NCBI GenBank assembly: GCA_932294295.1
Contig: OW028580.1
Span: forward strand, 26,147,396-26,211,395
Direction: 5' to 3'
DNA length: 64,000 bases
Source of the DNA: Alitta virens
Taxonomy: Eukaryota; Annelida; Polychaeta; Phyllodocida; Nereididae
Shown: positions 49,975-60,044 of the stretch, in pieces
Layout of the letters: every line of letters begins with the position of its first letter
Numbering within the stretch: position 1 is the stretch's first letter
Program-made: the position numbers and the translations under genes
The notes under the pieces: model-generated
Told to the model about the DNA's origin: nothing
Seen by the model: the letters and a program-made list of their open reading frames with translations, nothing else
Database searches by the model: none

Positions 49975-50028
49975 GCCTAGTATCGGCCGATATCGATACC
50001 CGATCCAAATATCGGTACACCTCTAGAA
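49975..50028. repeat. Second TACCGATA-like block
   Basis: TAGTATCGGCCGATATCGAT and AAATATCGGTACACCTCTAG match the block at 48540 in inverted and direct form. It may be the other end of a 1.5-2 kb element. Confidence 0.4.
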
Positions 50029-51200
50029 AATGGTAACATTTCAAATGTATTTTTGTATTAAGATATCCTTTATGCATCAGATCTCATATAGATTGTCATG
50101 CATTACTGTGGTCAGATACACTTCATTTCTGCCCAGTTTTGTGAAGATTGGCCATGACATTACTGATGTTTGCGTACATTTAGCTGTGGGCTGATCACTT
50201 AAGTTACTTTGATCTTCACAACCTTGATGGCTTAAAAAAAGGCCTAAATAAGGCATGTTTGCCTTACTTGAATAATATTGCGCAACTTCGAATGGGGACC
50301 ATAGGTCAAAAGTGGCTGGGTTAATTGTGCCAGGGTATTTATTAAATCGTAACGGTCCCCCCTCCAAAATCAATGGACTCAACCTATGTCAGTCTAATTT
50401 CCTGGAAATTTGCATGGTTCATTTTGGTCTCAGGGGTGAAAGCTATAGAATGCCTAGCAACTCAACAAAAGCTGAATATACACTTTTGTTACTTCATTCC
50501 TATGAAAGCTAATGTTATTTGAATCGGTAACTATGGTGTTTTGGCTCATTTCATAACAAAAAACAGTGCAGCCTGGTCACTCCACTGCAGGCCTCTGACC
50601 CTGATTGGCCAGTGATTGACACCATCACACTCTGACTTTCCATAAAAGGAATGATTGTCCAAACTAAAGTTCTGGAAAATGAGAACTGTCAAACTAGCCG
50701 CTCACACTCACTATGCTTACTCTTTCTCAAGTGAAACAGTGTGATTACACAAATTGGATCTGTCAGTCACTCTTTATGTTCTAGGCTTTCAGAATACTAA
50801 AAATATTTAGGTACTCATAATATATATTAAAAAAAAAAGAATAGACAAAATTCTATAAAACTTAAAAGCAGGACATTTTGAAATATATTTAGTTAAAAAA
50901 AATTAGTAATGCTAATATGTAAAGTCCCTTTTTATTACTTATACTATACAAGGCGCAAGTGGTCAATTTGCAGACAGTTGTGGGCAGCCAGGCACGAGTA
51001 GCGAGGATCTTTCAACACTGAAATGCTGTGAAATGGACATGTATATATAACTTAGAAAGTACATTTTATAGCAGTTATGACCTATACTCATTGATTATAT
51101 TTTGACATGACATGATACCCTGCCAATATCCGTTACCCTAATACCCTTAAGTCTATACAAAATACATCAATTAATTGTTTTTCAAGGAGTAATTCTACTA
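50029..51200. other. No gene recognised
   Basis: Unique sequence; nothing recognised. Confidence 0.5.
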
Positions 51201-51250
51201 GCGCTAGGTGGCAGCCACTCACTGACGGATAGTACAGCGCCACCTAGTGC
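51201..51250. promoter_or_regulatory. Convergent pair of CTCF-like motifs
   Basis: GCGCTAGGTGGCAGC (51201-51215, plus) and AGCGCCACCTAGTGC (51236-51250, minus) match the CTCF core at about 13-14 of 15 positions and face each other 20 bases apart. They lie 1.9 kb upstream of the CRAL-TRIO start codon. Confidence 0.35.
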
Positions 51251-51326
51251 ATATAAGATTAAGCCACAAGACAGAATTTGTTGTCATTCCATAAATTACT
51301 GAAATTGACTTGTCTAGTTGTTTGGG

Positions 51327-51426
51327 CCCAAGCCAGGCCCACTGAAGGTCCAACCTGGTCCAAGCCAGGTCCACTGAAGGTCCTACCTGGTCCAAGCCAG
51401 GTCCACTGAAGGTCCAGACCTGGTGG
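51327..51426. repeat. 32-bp tandem repeat, three units
   Basis: CAAGCCAGGTCCACTGAAGG followed by TCCNACCTGGTC, three times. Each unit contains a small GACCTGG/CCAGGTC palindrome. Confidence 0.88.
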
Positions 51427-51568
51427 TCCCTTGTGTCTATGGTGGGGCAAGTAAAAAACCTCACACGTGGGGTAAATGTGTAACATGACATGGACTCCAT
51501 GTTTATCGTCTCATCATTATATCTGACTCTGGTAACTGTTTTTATAATTTGACTAAGCTTTAGTAGCA
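51427..51568 (+). mobile_element. SINE family B body and tail
   Basis: GTGTCTATGGTGGGGCAAG, the GTGGGGTAAATGTGTAACAT block and a tail with CTCATCATTATATCTGACTC match the family. The head appears replaced by the 32-bp tandem repeat at 51327-51426. Confidence 0.65.
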
Positions 51569-53122
51569 TTATAGTTAGAGAAATTATAGTGGTTTCAATT
51601 TTACTTATTAAACGGACTGTACTGAACAGCACGGACATTAGCTGTATGTAACTTTTAAATTCTCATATCTCCATTTATTATCTATCTAGGCTTTGTGTTT
51701 CTATTCTATCAATTATATGACATTTGTATGGGAATAATTAACTGATAATGGCATAGTTTTGTAACATGGTAATGACGTTATCACATTAATAGCATTAATC
51801 ATGTTCATTGTATAATGTGCCATTTTTAACTTATGCAATGAGAAAAACCTTATCACTGAATAAATTATTAGGTCCTAAGTTTAAAGATATACGTCAACCT
51901 TGTATCTGATAATACTCTAGGTTATGTAAACTCACAATAACTGATTTTTAAATTGAGTGAATTTGGCTGGAGGATAACACATAAACCACGTAAGTGTTAA
52001 AATTTTAATAAATATTAATATTAATAAATATTAAAGATTTGTGGTAATATTAAAAAATATTAGAGTATATTTGACAATAACAAAGAACTATTATAAAAGT
52101 TACCTAACAATAACAAAATGATTAGATTTGTTATGTAACTGCAAAATTACTAGCAGAGAGGATCTTTACCATTGGGGTTATAATTGTTTTACATTTAAGA
52201 CAATTCGACAATTAATACTTAAATATTTTGCTTCGACATTATGCTTCGACATTATGATTGATTTAATTAAGTAATTAGATATAACCTATGACTTGCATGA
52301 ATTATACATAATTGTAATCGCAAATTTCCCCATCAGTGAAATGGGTTGATTTAAAATTATCAGCATTTTAATATTATGTCATATTTGAATGTAAACTTAT
52401 TTTAAAAAACAGTAAAAAAAAAATAATAATAATAATACAAATGTACTATGCCTGTAAATCAAGAAACTCAACTTTACTTGAATTTATAAATCTTTACATA
52501 TTAATAGGTACCTACATATATAATGTAGATAAAGGCATTCTAAATGATCATTAAAAATGTTTTATATAAACGTCAAAGAAACAAATCACTAACCTTCGCT
52601 GATGATATTAGAATTGATTGAAAGAGAAATAATTGACAGTTTGGCCGAAGCAAATAACGTCGCCTTAATAACAGTTAACAACAATCAATTAATCTTTAAA
52701 AGGTTGCTCTTAAGGCAGTTACACAAGCCTTTTATCTAATGCCAGTTATCAATTCAATGTAGGTAGGTATGTATATTGGAAAAACTATTTGCATCCAAAG
52801 ATTTGATTGTAATTTTGGAAATATTCATGGAGAATGTATATGTCAATTATAAGTAATTTGTATTAAAAAAAAAGGTAATATGATATCATAAAGCTATCAG
52901 GAATTATTTGCAATGACATATTATAAACATTTATGGCTTTGTAATTTTAGAATTGTTTCTTATGTTAAAATCAATAGATAAATGCATATGTACGCTTTTT
53001 TATTTCTATATATTTGATATCCATATTCATTATATTTTGTTCTTAGCTAATGCTGACATTTTATTAGAAAGAAAGGTCATGACTCAATCAATTTGACATT
53101 TTGTCCTTTTATTATTTTCAGA
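51569..53122. other. Upstream region and probable 5' intron of the CRAL-TRIO gene
   Basis: Very AT-rich. The acceptor at 53120-53121 implies that at least its 3' part is intron; the promoter and first exon are not located. Confidence 0.5.
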
Positions 53123-56100
53123 ATGGCAACATACAAGTGCACACTAGATGAAGGAACTTTGAAAAAGGCAAAAGATGAACTTAATGAAGAACCTTCACAA
53201 AGAGCTTCGCAAATCCAAACTCTGAGAAAATGGGTACAGAGACAGCCCCATTTAACCTCTAGGACAGGTAAACAAATATTTCAATTATATGACTTTATAT
53301 TAACCTATGAAATTATCCATTTTGTAATGAATAAATACTGAAGTTTTGATTTTGCAATCAAAAATATCTTGCAAAATATATTCTATAGTATTAGTGCATT
53401 GCATCAATATATATGAATTTTTCAGAGGCAGACGTAATAATGTTACTTGCTTCAGTGTAAACCAGCTCAAACAGCTCTGCGCTAAATCCTCTAAATTGCG
53501 TAATATATTTTATCATCAATTTTACATTTTTTACAGATGATGATTTTCTACTGCGATTTCTAAGAGTGGCAAAATTCAGTCAACTGAAGGCTCAAGAAAG
53601 GCTGGAAAATTTTTGGACTGTATGTTATCTGTTTTTACTTTCAATATTAGGCTTTGTTTTGTTTGGACAGGGGTGTCGATACAGTGGTGGGTGAGGGAAT
53701 ATATACCCCCTTCATTTTTCAATGCAATCATCCCCCTCCCCCCTGAAATTCACAAATAAAAATTACCTTGTTTTTAAACTGTTCAGTCAATAATACTATG
53801 TTCCAACACTATTGAATTGAAAATAGTTTATTAGGCAATTAAACAAGAATACAGCATATTTTGTTATTTTTTGGCATGATAAATTTATAATTATTACATA
53901 TTCTATTAGTGTTACATTTGCCAGGAGACCCCAAAGAACCTCAGTGGGTTATGTTAGGGGCCACCTTAAATTGATGCAATGTTAATATTATAATACTAGA
54001 AAAAAATATAAATTTAATAATAATAATAATAGTATAAGTTAGAAAAAAAAAATAGAAAGGAGAGAGTAATAATAATAATGAAAATAATAATGATAATAAT
54101 ATATGACAAACGATTTAGCAGTACAGGTGATATTTCTATTATAAGAAAAATAACAAGACAAATACACATATTTACATTAGAATGATTAATAATGGCTGAT
54201 GAATGATGATGGACTGTGGACTTCTATTGTCATGATTTAAGAAGGTTATTGGTTTGATGAAATATGTACAAGGATAAAACATATGATCAACATAAAATAA
54301 TATAACCATGCTAAACAAATAACATGAGAAAAGTCATTTTAACATGAGAGTGATTACTGTAAAACTTTATATTTTATCTTAATTGTTTTTGTTTTAAACT
54401 AGGTTCGCACTTCTCCTACCAATGGAGTGCCTGAATGGTATTCTGATATGGATCCTCTTTTTGAAAAGAACCAAAAAATGTTGGATATGGGGTAGGTCAT
54501 TTCTGATTATACATTTGAAACGATGGTAATAATTCACTACAGGTTCTTTTATATTTGAAAGTCTATGTGAACTTCATTATCATTGCAGATTGACCATTCC
54601 TTTACCAGGACGAGATGACCATAATCGGAGGGTCACCTTAGTCAGAACAGGTAAAATCATGGTCTTTTTTTTTTGGGGGGGGGGGGGGGGGGACTCTGGA
54701 CATCAAAGCTCAGTACAGAAATACACTTTGTGAACAGTGGATAGAAAGGAGTCCTATATCATAAAAAATAGTGAATAGTGAGTAGTCCAACATAAAGTTT
54801 TGTTGGATGAGTGAAAAGTATTCAGTAAAGCTGATAGTATATCGAGGACTAAGCTATGTAGCTTTTCTTTACCCAATAAAACTATATTGGATTCCTTGCC
54901 ATCGGCTTTTTTGATATTGGGTGACCAAAAAGTCGATATTGGTTTTCTTAATCCAATGAAATTACATGTATATCGGATGATATTCCATCCACCATTTGAG
55001 ACAATAAATGACAGATGGCTTAAAAGGAGCTTGAAGTCTGCAAAGAAATTCCAACGATTTGACAGTCACTCGTCAAGTGATCCAATATAATTTCTTTCTG
55101 TCCAATATAACTGTTACTGTGTGAGGGCGGGGGCCTAGCTCAGAGGTAGCGCTCAGGGCTTCCAACCGCTGGGTCCCGGGTTCCATTCGTGGTTTCGATT
55201 CCCGGTCGAGCTTAAGTTGGACTATAACTTTTCCTGTTCATTGATATAATTATTTTCAGTTTAAAGAAACTGGACAATACAACTTTTCCTGTCTGATATA
55301 AGTTTCGAATCTGTCCAATATACCTCTGCAATCCAATATTGGTTTTTATTGTACCTCTAGAACTGCTACTATTCACAATAAGCATTGTACAGGAATTTTC
55401 TTTTCCTCAGGAGCATATGATACAAAGACAATTCCATTAGGAGATGTCCTCAAAGTTGGTAATATGATAGCAGATTCCAGCATGATTGATGAACTGGATC
55501 AGATCCATGGAACATGTGTTTTATTGGATTTCACTGAGTTCAATTCTTCACACATTTTTGCCTGGGATAGAGAAACGATCCGAAAGGCTAGCAGAACTTG
55601 GCAGGTAATGAGTGATTTTTTTTGTTTATCTGAAATATTGAACAAGATTGTTTTCATAATTTTGTGATGTGTACCCTTACTATATACATTGTACATACAC
55701 TTAATACTTTCTTTATTTTATCTTTGTTGTATTTAACCCCGATATTTTCATTTGTATACTTTTCATTTTTCTGTAGAAAGAATTTGACACAAATATGAAA
55801 AGTAGTATTTTATAAACACCTTCAAAATTATAAAATGTCAGTTCAGGATTCCCAGTCATTCCAGAAATCAGGAAAGATATAAAAAATTAGTAGTTTCAGT
55901 TTTTCATGTATAATTATCAGAAAAATCTATTTTTGAAAACACTTCAGAAAATCTGTCAAAATTCCGAAAATACGAGATTGCACCATTAAGAAGATCTGTG
56001 TAGTGGGATGTTTTTGCAGACAATCTTCTTGTGATCAAGTTATGTGTTTGAGTTTAGGTACTGGAGATGCTCATTGGTCAGCACACAGCTAAATCGATAA

Positions 56101-57154
56101 TCTCATGGATTTTTCAATTTTATCTCAGGATAATAAGGGAGGATTTTATAAAATTAGTTTTGTGAAGTAATGGAGACCCTGAAGTTACACATTTCAAACT
56201 CTGTTTGCTTTTATCTGATTCATTTATTTGATTATATACAATACGTTGATCGTGACCACAAAATAGAAGCTTGATTTTCTTTGACCTTTAATTTTTCAGG
56301 ATGTCTTTCCAGTGAGAACCAAAGCTATTCATTATTACAACACAGGATCAGTTTTCAACACCTTGCAGCCAATCTTCACCTTCTTCATGAAAGAAAAGAC
56401 GAAACAAAGGGTATTTTCATGGGATTTATATGATCTTGAACTATGGAACAATGTAGCATGTTGTTGACATTTTCAGCTAGGTGGCGTCTTGTGTGTGCTC
56501 ATTGCTGCCCTCTGTGGTTTATCTCAATCTAACACAATATTTTAGGTTATGCCTTCCCCAGAAAATATGATATAATCTAAATGAGTGAAATATACATGAC
56601 AAAATATTCGTTGAATATTGGTCTGAATTTAAGGTGGTCTAGTAATTGTGAAGTTTTGTACTTATTATTTTTTAATTTATTTATTATGCAATTTTGTTGT
56701 TGACTTTCAGATGCATTTCCATAGAGACAGTCTAGAATCTTTGCATTCTCAAGTACCCAAAAGGATGCTGCCTACTGAACTTGGTGGGGATGCTGGTAGT
56801 TTGCAATCATTAATAGGTCAGTAATAATATTTGAAAATCCCAGTTTGATATTTTTGATGCAGAAAATAGTGTAGATGTTTATAGTGGCACATTTCGAACT
56901 AGCAATTTTGAACTCATACATGTTACACACATGAGACATTTAACTGTTAATGGCATTAGCAATAAATGACACAAACTATTTTAAGAAGATGATAACAATC
57001 GGTATTCATTTCAGAAAGTACAAAGAAGATGGTCGTTTCCAGAAGGGATGAGATTTTACGAAACGAAAAAGAGGGAAAAATTAATGAAAGCAAACGCCCT
57101 ACACAAGGAGCTGATCAAATCACTGGGACATTCAGAAAACTCAATGTTGACTAA
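53123..57154 (+). CDS. CRAL-TRIO domain protein, alpha-tocopherol transfer protein-like (8 coding exons)
   Basis: The family binds a small hydrophobic ligand (tocopherol, retinal or similar) in a CRAL-TRIO pocket and moves it between membranes; the ligand here is unknown. Coding exons are 53123-53267, 53537-53619, 54403-54491, 54589-54650, 55411-55604, 56300-56410, 56711-56816 and 57015-57154. Every junction is GT-AG and phases match, giving 930 nt and 309 residues, close to TTPA and RLBP1 in length. Residues about 20-75 form the CRAL-TRIO-N helices (DDDFLLRFLRVAKF at 49-62). Residues about 95-255 are the lipid-binding domain, with FPVRTKAIHYYN at 194-205, EKTKQRMHFH at 223-232 and LPTELGG at 248-254. 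Basic residues resembling the phosphoinositide-contacting ones of TTPA (near 197, 225 and 228) are present by eye. The ATG lies one base after an acceptor AG (53120-53121), so an upstream non-coding exon is likely. An AATAAA at 57538-57543 is a plausible polyadenylation signal. Family assignment is secure; the exact orthologue (TTPA, TTPAL, clavesin) is not. Confidence 0.93.
54664..54692. repeat. T-run and 18-base G-run in intron 4
   Basis: Eleven T bases then 18 G bases begin 14 bases after the donor of exon 4 (54651), on the coding strand. Confidence 0.9.
55126..55222 (+). mobile_element. SINE family A head inside intron 4 of the CRAL-TRIO gene
   Basis: Only the tRNA-like head is present, in sense with the gene: A box TAGCTCAGAGG, then a GGGTTCCATTCG block followed by a second, intact TTTCGATTCCC. 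The B-box region looks partly duplicated. The body is missing after AAGTTGGAC. Confidence 0.75.
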
Positions 57155-57423
57155 TATTGTTTTTTCCTGTAATATAATTGTTTGTTAATGTATAGAAATG
57201 TTAAGAAAGGTTTATTACAGTTTATGAAGATACCTTATCTGACTCTGCACAAAACTGGGATGAAATTTGAAAAATATATATCAGGTCCTTTAAAATCAAG
57301 CATACATGGAAGCTACATGATTCTTTATATTTCATTACACAGTTAACATCATGCAAAGATGACTGTCCCATGAAACTTGTACTTTGAAACAAATCTTGAG
57401 AGTCAGTGAGCTTCGGAGGAATT

Positions 57424-57507
57424 CTACATGGCCAATTGTGCCACGTGCATTTTCCATGCGTTTATCCTTCTAATGGAAAACGCACGTGGCACATTTGGCC
57501 ATGTAGC
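57424..57507. mobile_element. Short palindromic MITE, family P, in the CRAL-TRIO 3' UTR region
   Basis: An 84-bp near-perfect palindrome: about 34 bp of stem with two mismatches, holding CCACGTGC on each arm. It lies 270 bases after the stop codon and before the AATAAA at 57538. Confidence 0.8.
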
Positions 57508-57537
57508 TCCAAAATCTTAATATATATAGAATTCCAC

Positions 57538-57543
57538 AATAAA
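57538..57543 (+). terminator. Candidate polyadenylation signal of the CRAL-TRIO gene
   Basis: AATAAA lies 384 bases after the stop codon at 57152-57154. If used, the 3' UTR contains the palindromic MITE at 57424-57507. Other signals are possible in this AT-rich DNA. Confidence 0.4.
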
Positions 57544-57932
57544 TAATTTTTCTGGATTTCTGTATGTGCATGTACATACTTGGTGATTCGGTATTGTTTG
57601 TTACCATTGTGTATTTGTTTCAATTAAAACATATATTTTATTTTAAATGTTAAAAATCTTACAGTATATGATAATTAAACAGAGGAAATAACTTGAAGTT
57701 CATTGAAACGGATTTAGCAACTAATAAAGCATCAGGCAATTATGTTTTTAGCAGTAAGAATTAGTAGGTCAACATGACTCCAATCACCTGAAAGTTGAAA
57801 AATATATTTCCAAAATATTATAATTATGAGTATTCAAAATGTAGATACGCACTAATATTACCATCAACCTATGAAGAATTATTTACCGTTGATAATATAT
57901 TTACTACAGGGTATTTAATTGATTGAGAAGTA

Positions 57933-57942
57933 TTTATAAAGG
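57933..57942 (+). promoter_or_regulatory. TATA-like box before the two-exon candidate gene
   Basis: TTTATAAAGG stands 23-32 bases before the ATG at 57965. Position and sequence would suit a core promoter with a very short leader, but such strings are common in AT-rich DNA. Confidence 0.25.
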
Positions 57943-57964
57943 CACCTACTTTACTTAGATTACA

Positions 57965-58373
57965 ATGGTGTCCAGTACAAATTTATCAACAAACCTAAAA
58001 TTTGGTAGAGGTAAGTTTTTGGCCACACAAAAGAACCTTTTCAGAGATTGCGAGCAGGAAATTTCAAACTTTTTTTTTTTTTTCAATACACTGAGCCCAA
58101 TTCAAAATTCCAATTATTACAGAATGTGCAGTTTTGATGACATTACTGCATCAATTGGTTGAAATTAGAAAAGTAATACCATTGAAACAAGTGCGTATTA
58201 CTTTTAATGGAAAAGCGACTTTGATGCAAATTTGGTGGGTAGTGTCTCTAGATCACATGCTTGCTGATAAATGCAATGTACTTCCTGTGAGAAATGTAGA
58301 CTTGTTCAAATATATGAAACTCAAAACAGATATACCAGAAAAATCCTTAATTTCATCAATGAACATAACCTGA
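57965..58373 (+). CDS. Candidate two-exon gene, 98 residues, unidentified
   Basis: I do not recognise the product. Exon 1 (57965-58010) starts at an ATG with A at -3 and G at +4 and ends at a strong donor (AGAG, then GTAAGT). A 112-bp intron with a T-run ends in ATTATTACAG. Exon 2 (58123-58373) continues in frame to TGA. Joined, the 297 nt encode 98 residues: a Ser/Thr/Asn-rich start, a hydrophobic stretch CAVLMTLLHQLVEI at about 17-30, and a mixed segment with the pair WW near residue 60. There is no signal peptide or clear domain. A TATA-like TTTATAAAGG lies at 57933-57942, rather close to the ATG for a standard 5' UTR. The gene sits about 0.8 kb after the CRAL-TRIO gene on the same strand. 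It could be a small host gene, the 5' part of a longer one, or a relic of a mobile element. Confidence 0.45.
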
Positions 58374-58577
58374 AAGGAGTGTTGAGCACTTGTTAATAAA
58401 TCAACAAACATTTTTCCACGAGGTGTAACCCATTTATTATAAATTGATTTCAAGAATTATGGAATATGTTCAATGCAATACAAACCTGATGTGTAAATTC
58501 ACCGACTTTTATTTCTTTTGGATGACATTGTAATCTTCAAAGAATAAGATGTGGGCATTGCGACTGCAAAATGAAGA

Positions 58578-58862
58578 AATAGTATGAAAAAAATAACATA
58601 ATTATCAAATACTAGATTTAAAAAAAAACAATGTAGTTATCAAATGTGATGAAAAAAGAACTACGTAATAATTTAATTAGATGAAAAAATAACAATGTAG
58701 TTATCAAATTAGATGAAAAAAAGAACAACATAATTATCAAAAAAGGTGAAACAAGAACAACGTAATTACCAAATTAGAACAATGTAGTTGTCAAATTAGA
58801 TGAAAAAAGAACAACGTGATAATCAAATTAGATGAAAAAATAACGTAATTATCAAAATATAA
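58578..58862. repeat. Degenerate tandem repeat of about 35 bp
   Basis: GATGAAAAAAGAACAACGTA followed by ATTATCAAATTA recurs about eight times with indels. Confidence 0.8.
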
Positions 58863-59128
58863 TGATGGTTTAATATAGGAGGTAAAACCGTAACCACCCA
58901 CCCATCACCTGACACTAAACTGACATTGAGCTGGTATGTGATCTGAGATTTACGTCTTTTTGCAAAAATTATTTTTGAGTGTAAATTACCTTGTCTATCA
59001 TGAGGGCTGGACCGAACATGAAAGCCAGAAAGTTGACAGTTGTTGCCGCCAATAGGACATACAGCGGATGAACATATTCTTGCATTCTGTTCCGGTTACT
59101 CAAAGCAATGTACTCTAGGATACATTAA

Positions 59129-59505
59129 GCAGACCACTACAACAGTACCCGTTTGTCTTCAAAGGGTTCCAACCCCTCAGGCTATGAGCTCGATGTGCAT
59201 CGTGCCAGTAAAATGGAAATTTTGGAGCACGTGTTCTGTAACCAGGTACTAGACAAAACATATCATTCATGGTCAGACTTAATGCTACAGCCTCCCTCAC
59301 CCGAGGAGATCGATGAGGCTCTACTTAAAGTTTCTAAAAATGAGGTCTTACGGATTGCTGAACGAATTGCCTCAGGACTGAATCATAAAAGATTGTATTC
59401 TATGAATGATGTGTTTGACATTTTTGTGTATTTCGGTGGAATTGAGAGTTCTAAGGAAATGCTCATAATTTTATGTGTAAGAAGAAAGAAGGGGAGCCTG
59501 TGAAT
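59129..59505 (+). CDS. Open region, hypothetical protein or exon (unidentified)
   Basis: One frame stays open from just after a stop at 59126-59128 to the TGA at 59503-59505, about 125 codons. The first in-frame ATG starts M-E-I-L-E-H-V-F near 59211. The composition is protein-like: acidic/basic amphipathic stretches (EEIDEALLKVSKNE, LRIAERIASG), one MNDVFDIFVYFGG segment and few low-complexity runs. Another frame is open just upstream (59040-59252), so a frameshift or splice may join them. A GTGTAAG near 59474 could serve as a donor. It lies between the 98-residue candidate gene and the 3' end of the decayed polymerase, on the opposite strand to the latter. It may belong to that element or be an exon of a host gene. 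I recognise no family. Confidence 0.35.
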
Positions 59506-59918
59506 ATCCTTTATCACAGTGAAAAGGCTCACTTCATTTTATATAATTACGCATCGCTAGCTTTTAAATGCTGCTTATTGCGGTGTGTAAATACCATGTA
59601 ATCAGTACAACAATTTATATATGTTTTTTTTTTTTTAATATTTATTATCAGAACTCCTGTCAATACCGATACATATGATGACAGTTTATTTCAATGTAAC
59701 ATAAAAAATAATTATAATTATAATATAATAATCCGTTTACGCTGAGCACAGACAAAGCAGACTATTTTCTGCATAAACACAAGTGAACTATAAACAAAAC
59801 ACACTACAAACAATCTCTACTTTAAATACTAGATAATACATTCCATAAAAACACACTACAGTCATCCGTAATGCAATTATCATACATAGCAATACATACA
59901 GCATTCTATAATACATTC

Positions 59919-59981
59919 ATTTAACATACACAGCGGTTACACTTTTGACATTTAACATACACAGCGGTTACACTCTTGACA
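59919..59981. repeat. 31-bp direct duplication
   Basis: ATTTAACATACACAGCGGTT is at 59919 and 59950; it lies just beyond the polymerase 3' end. Confidence 0.8.
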
Positions 59982-60044
59982 ATGTAATTACAGTTGGGTG
60001 CTTTTAAAAATGATATGCGTCATGTGATTAAACAATTTATTATT

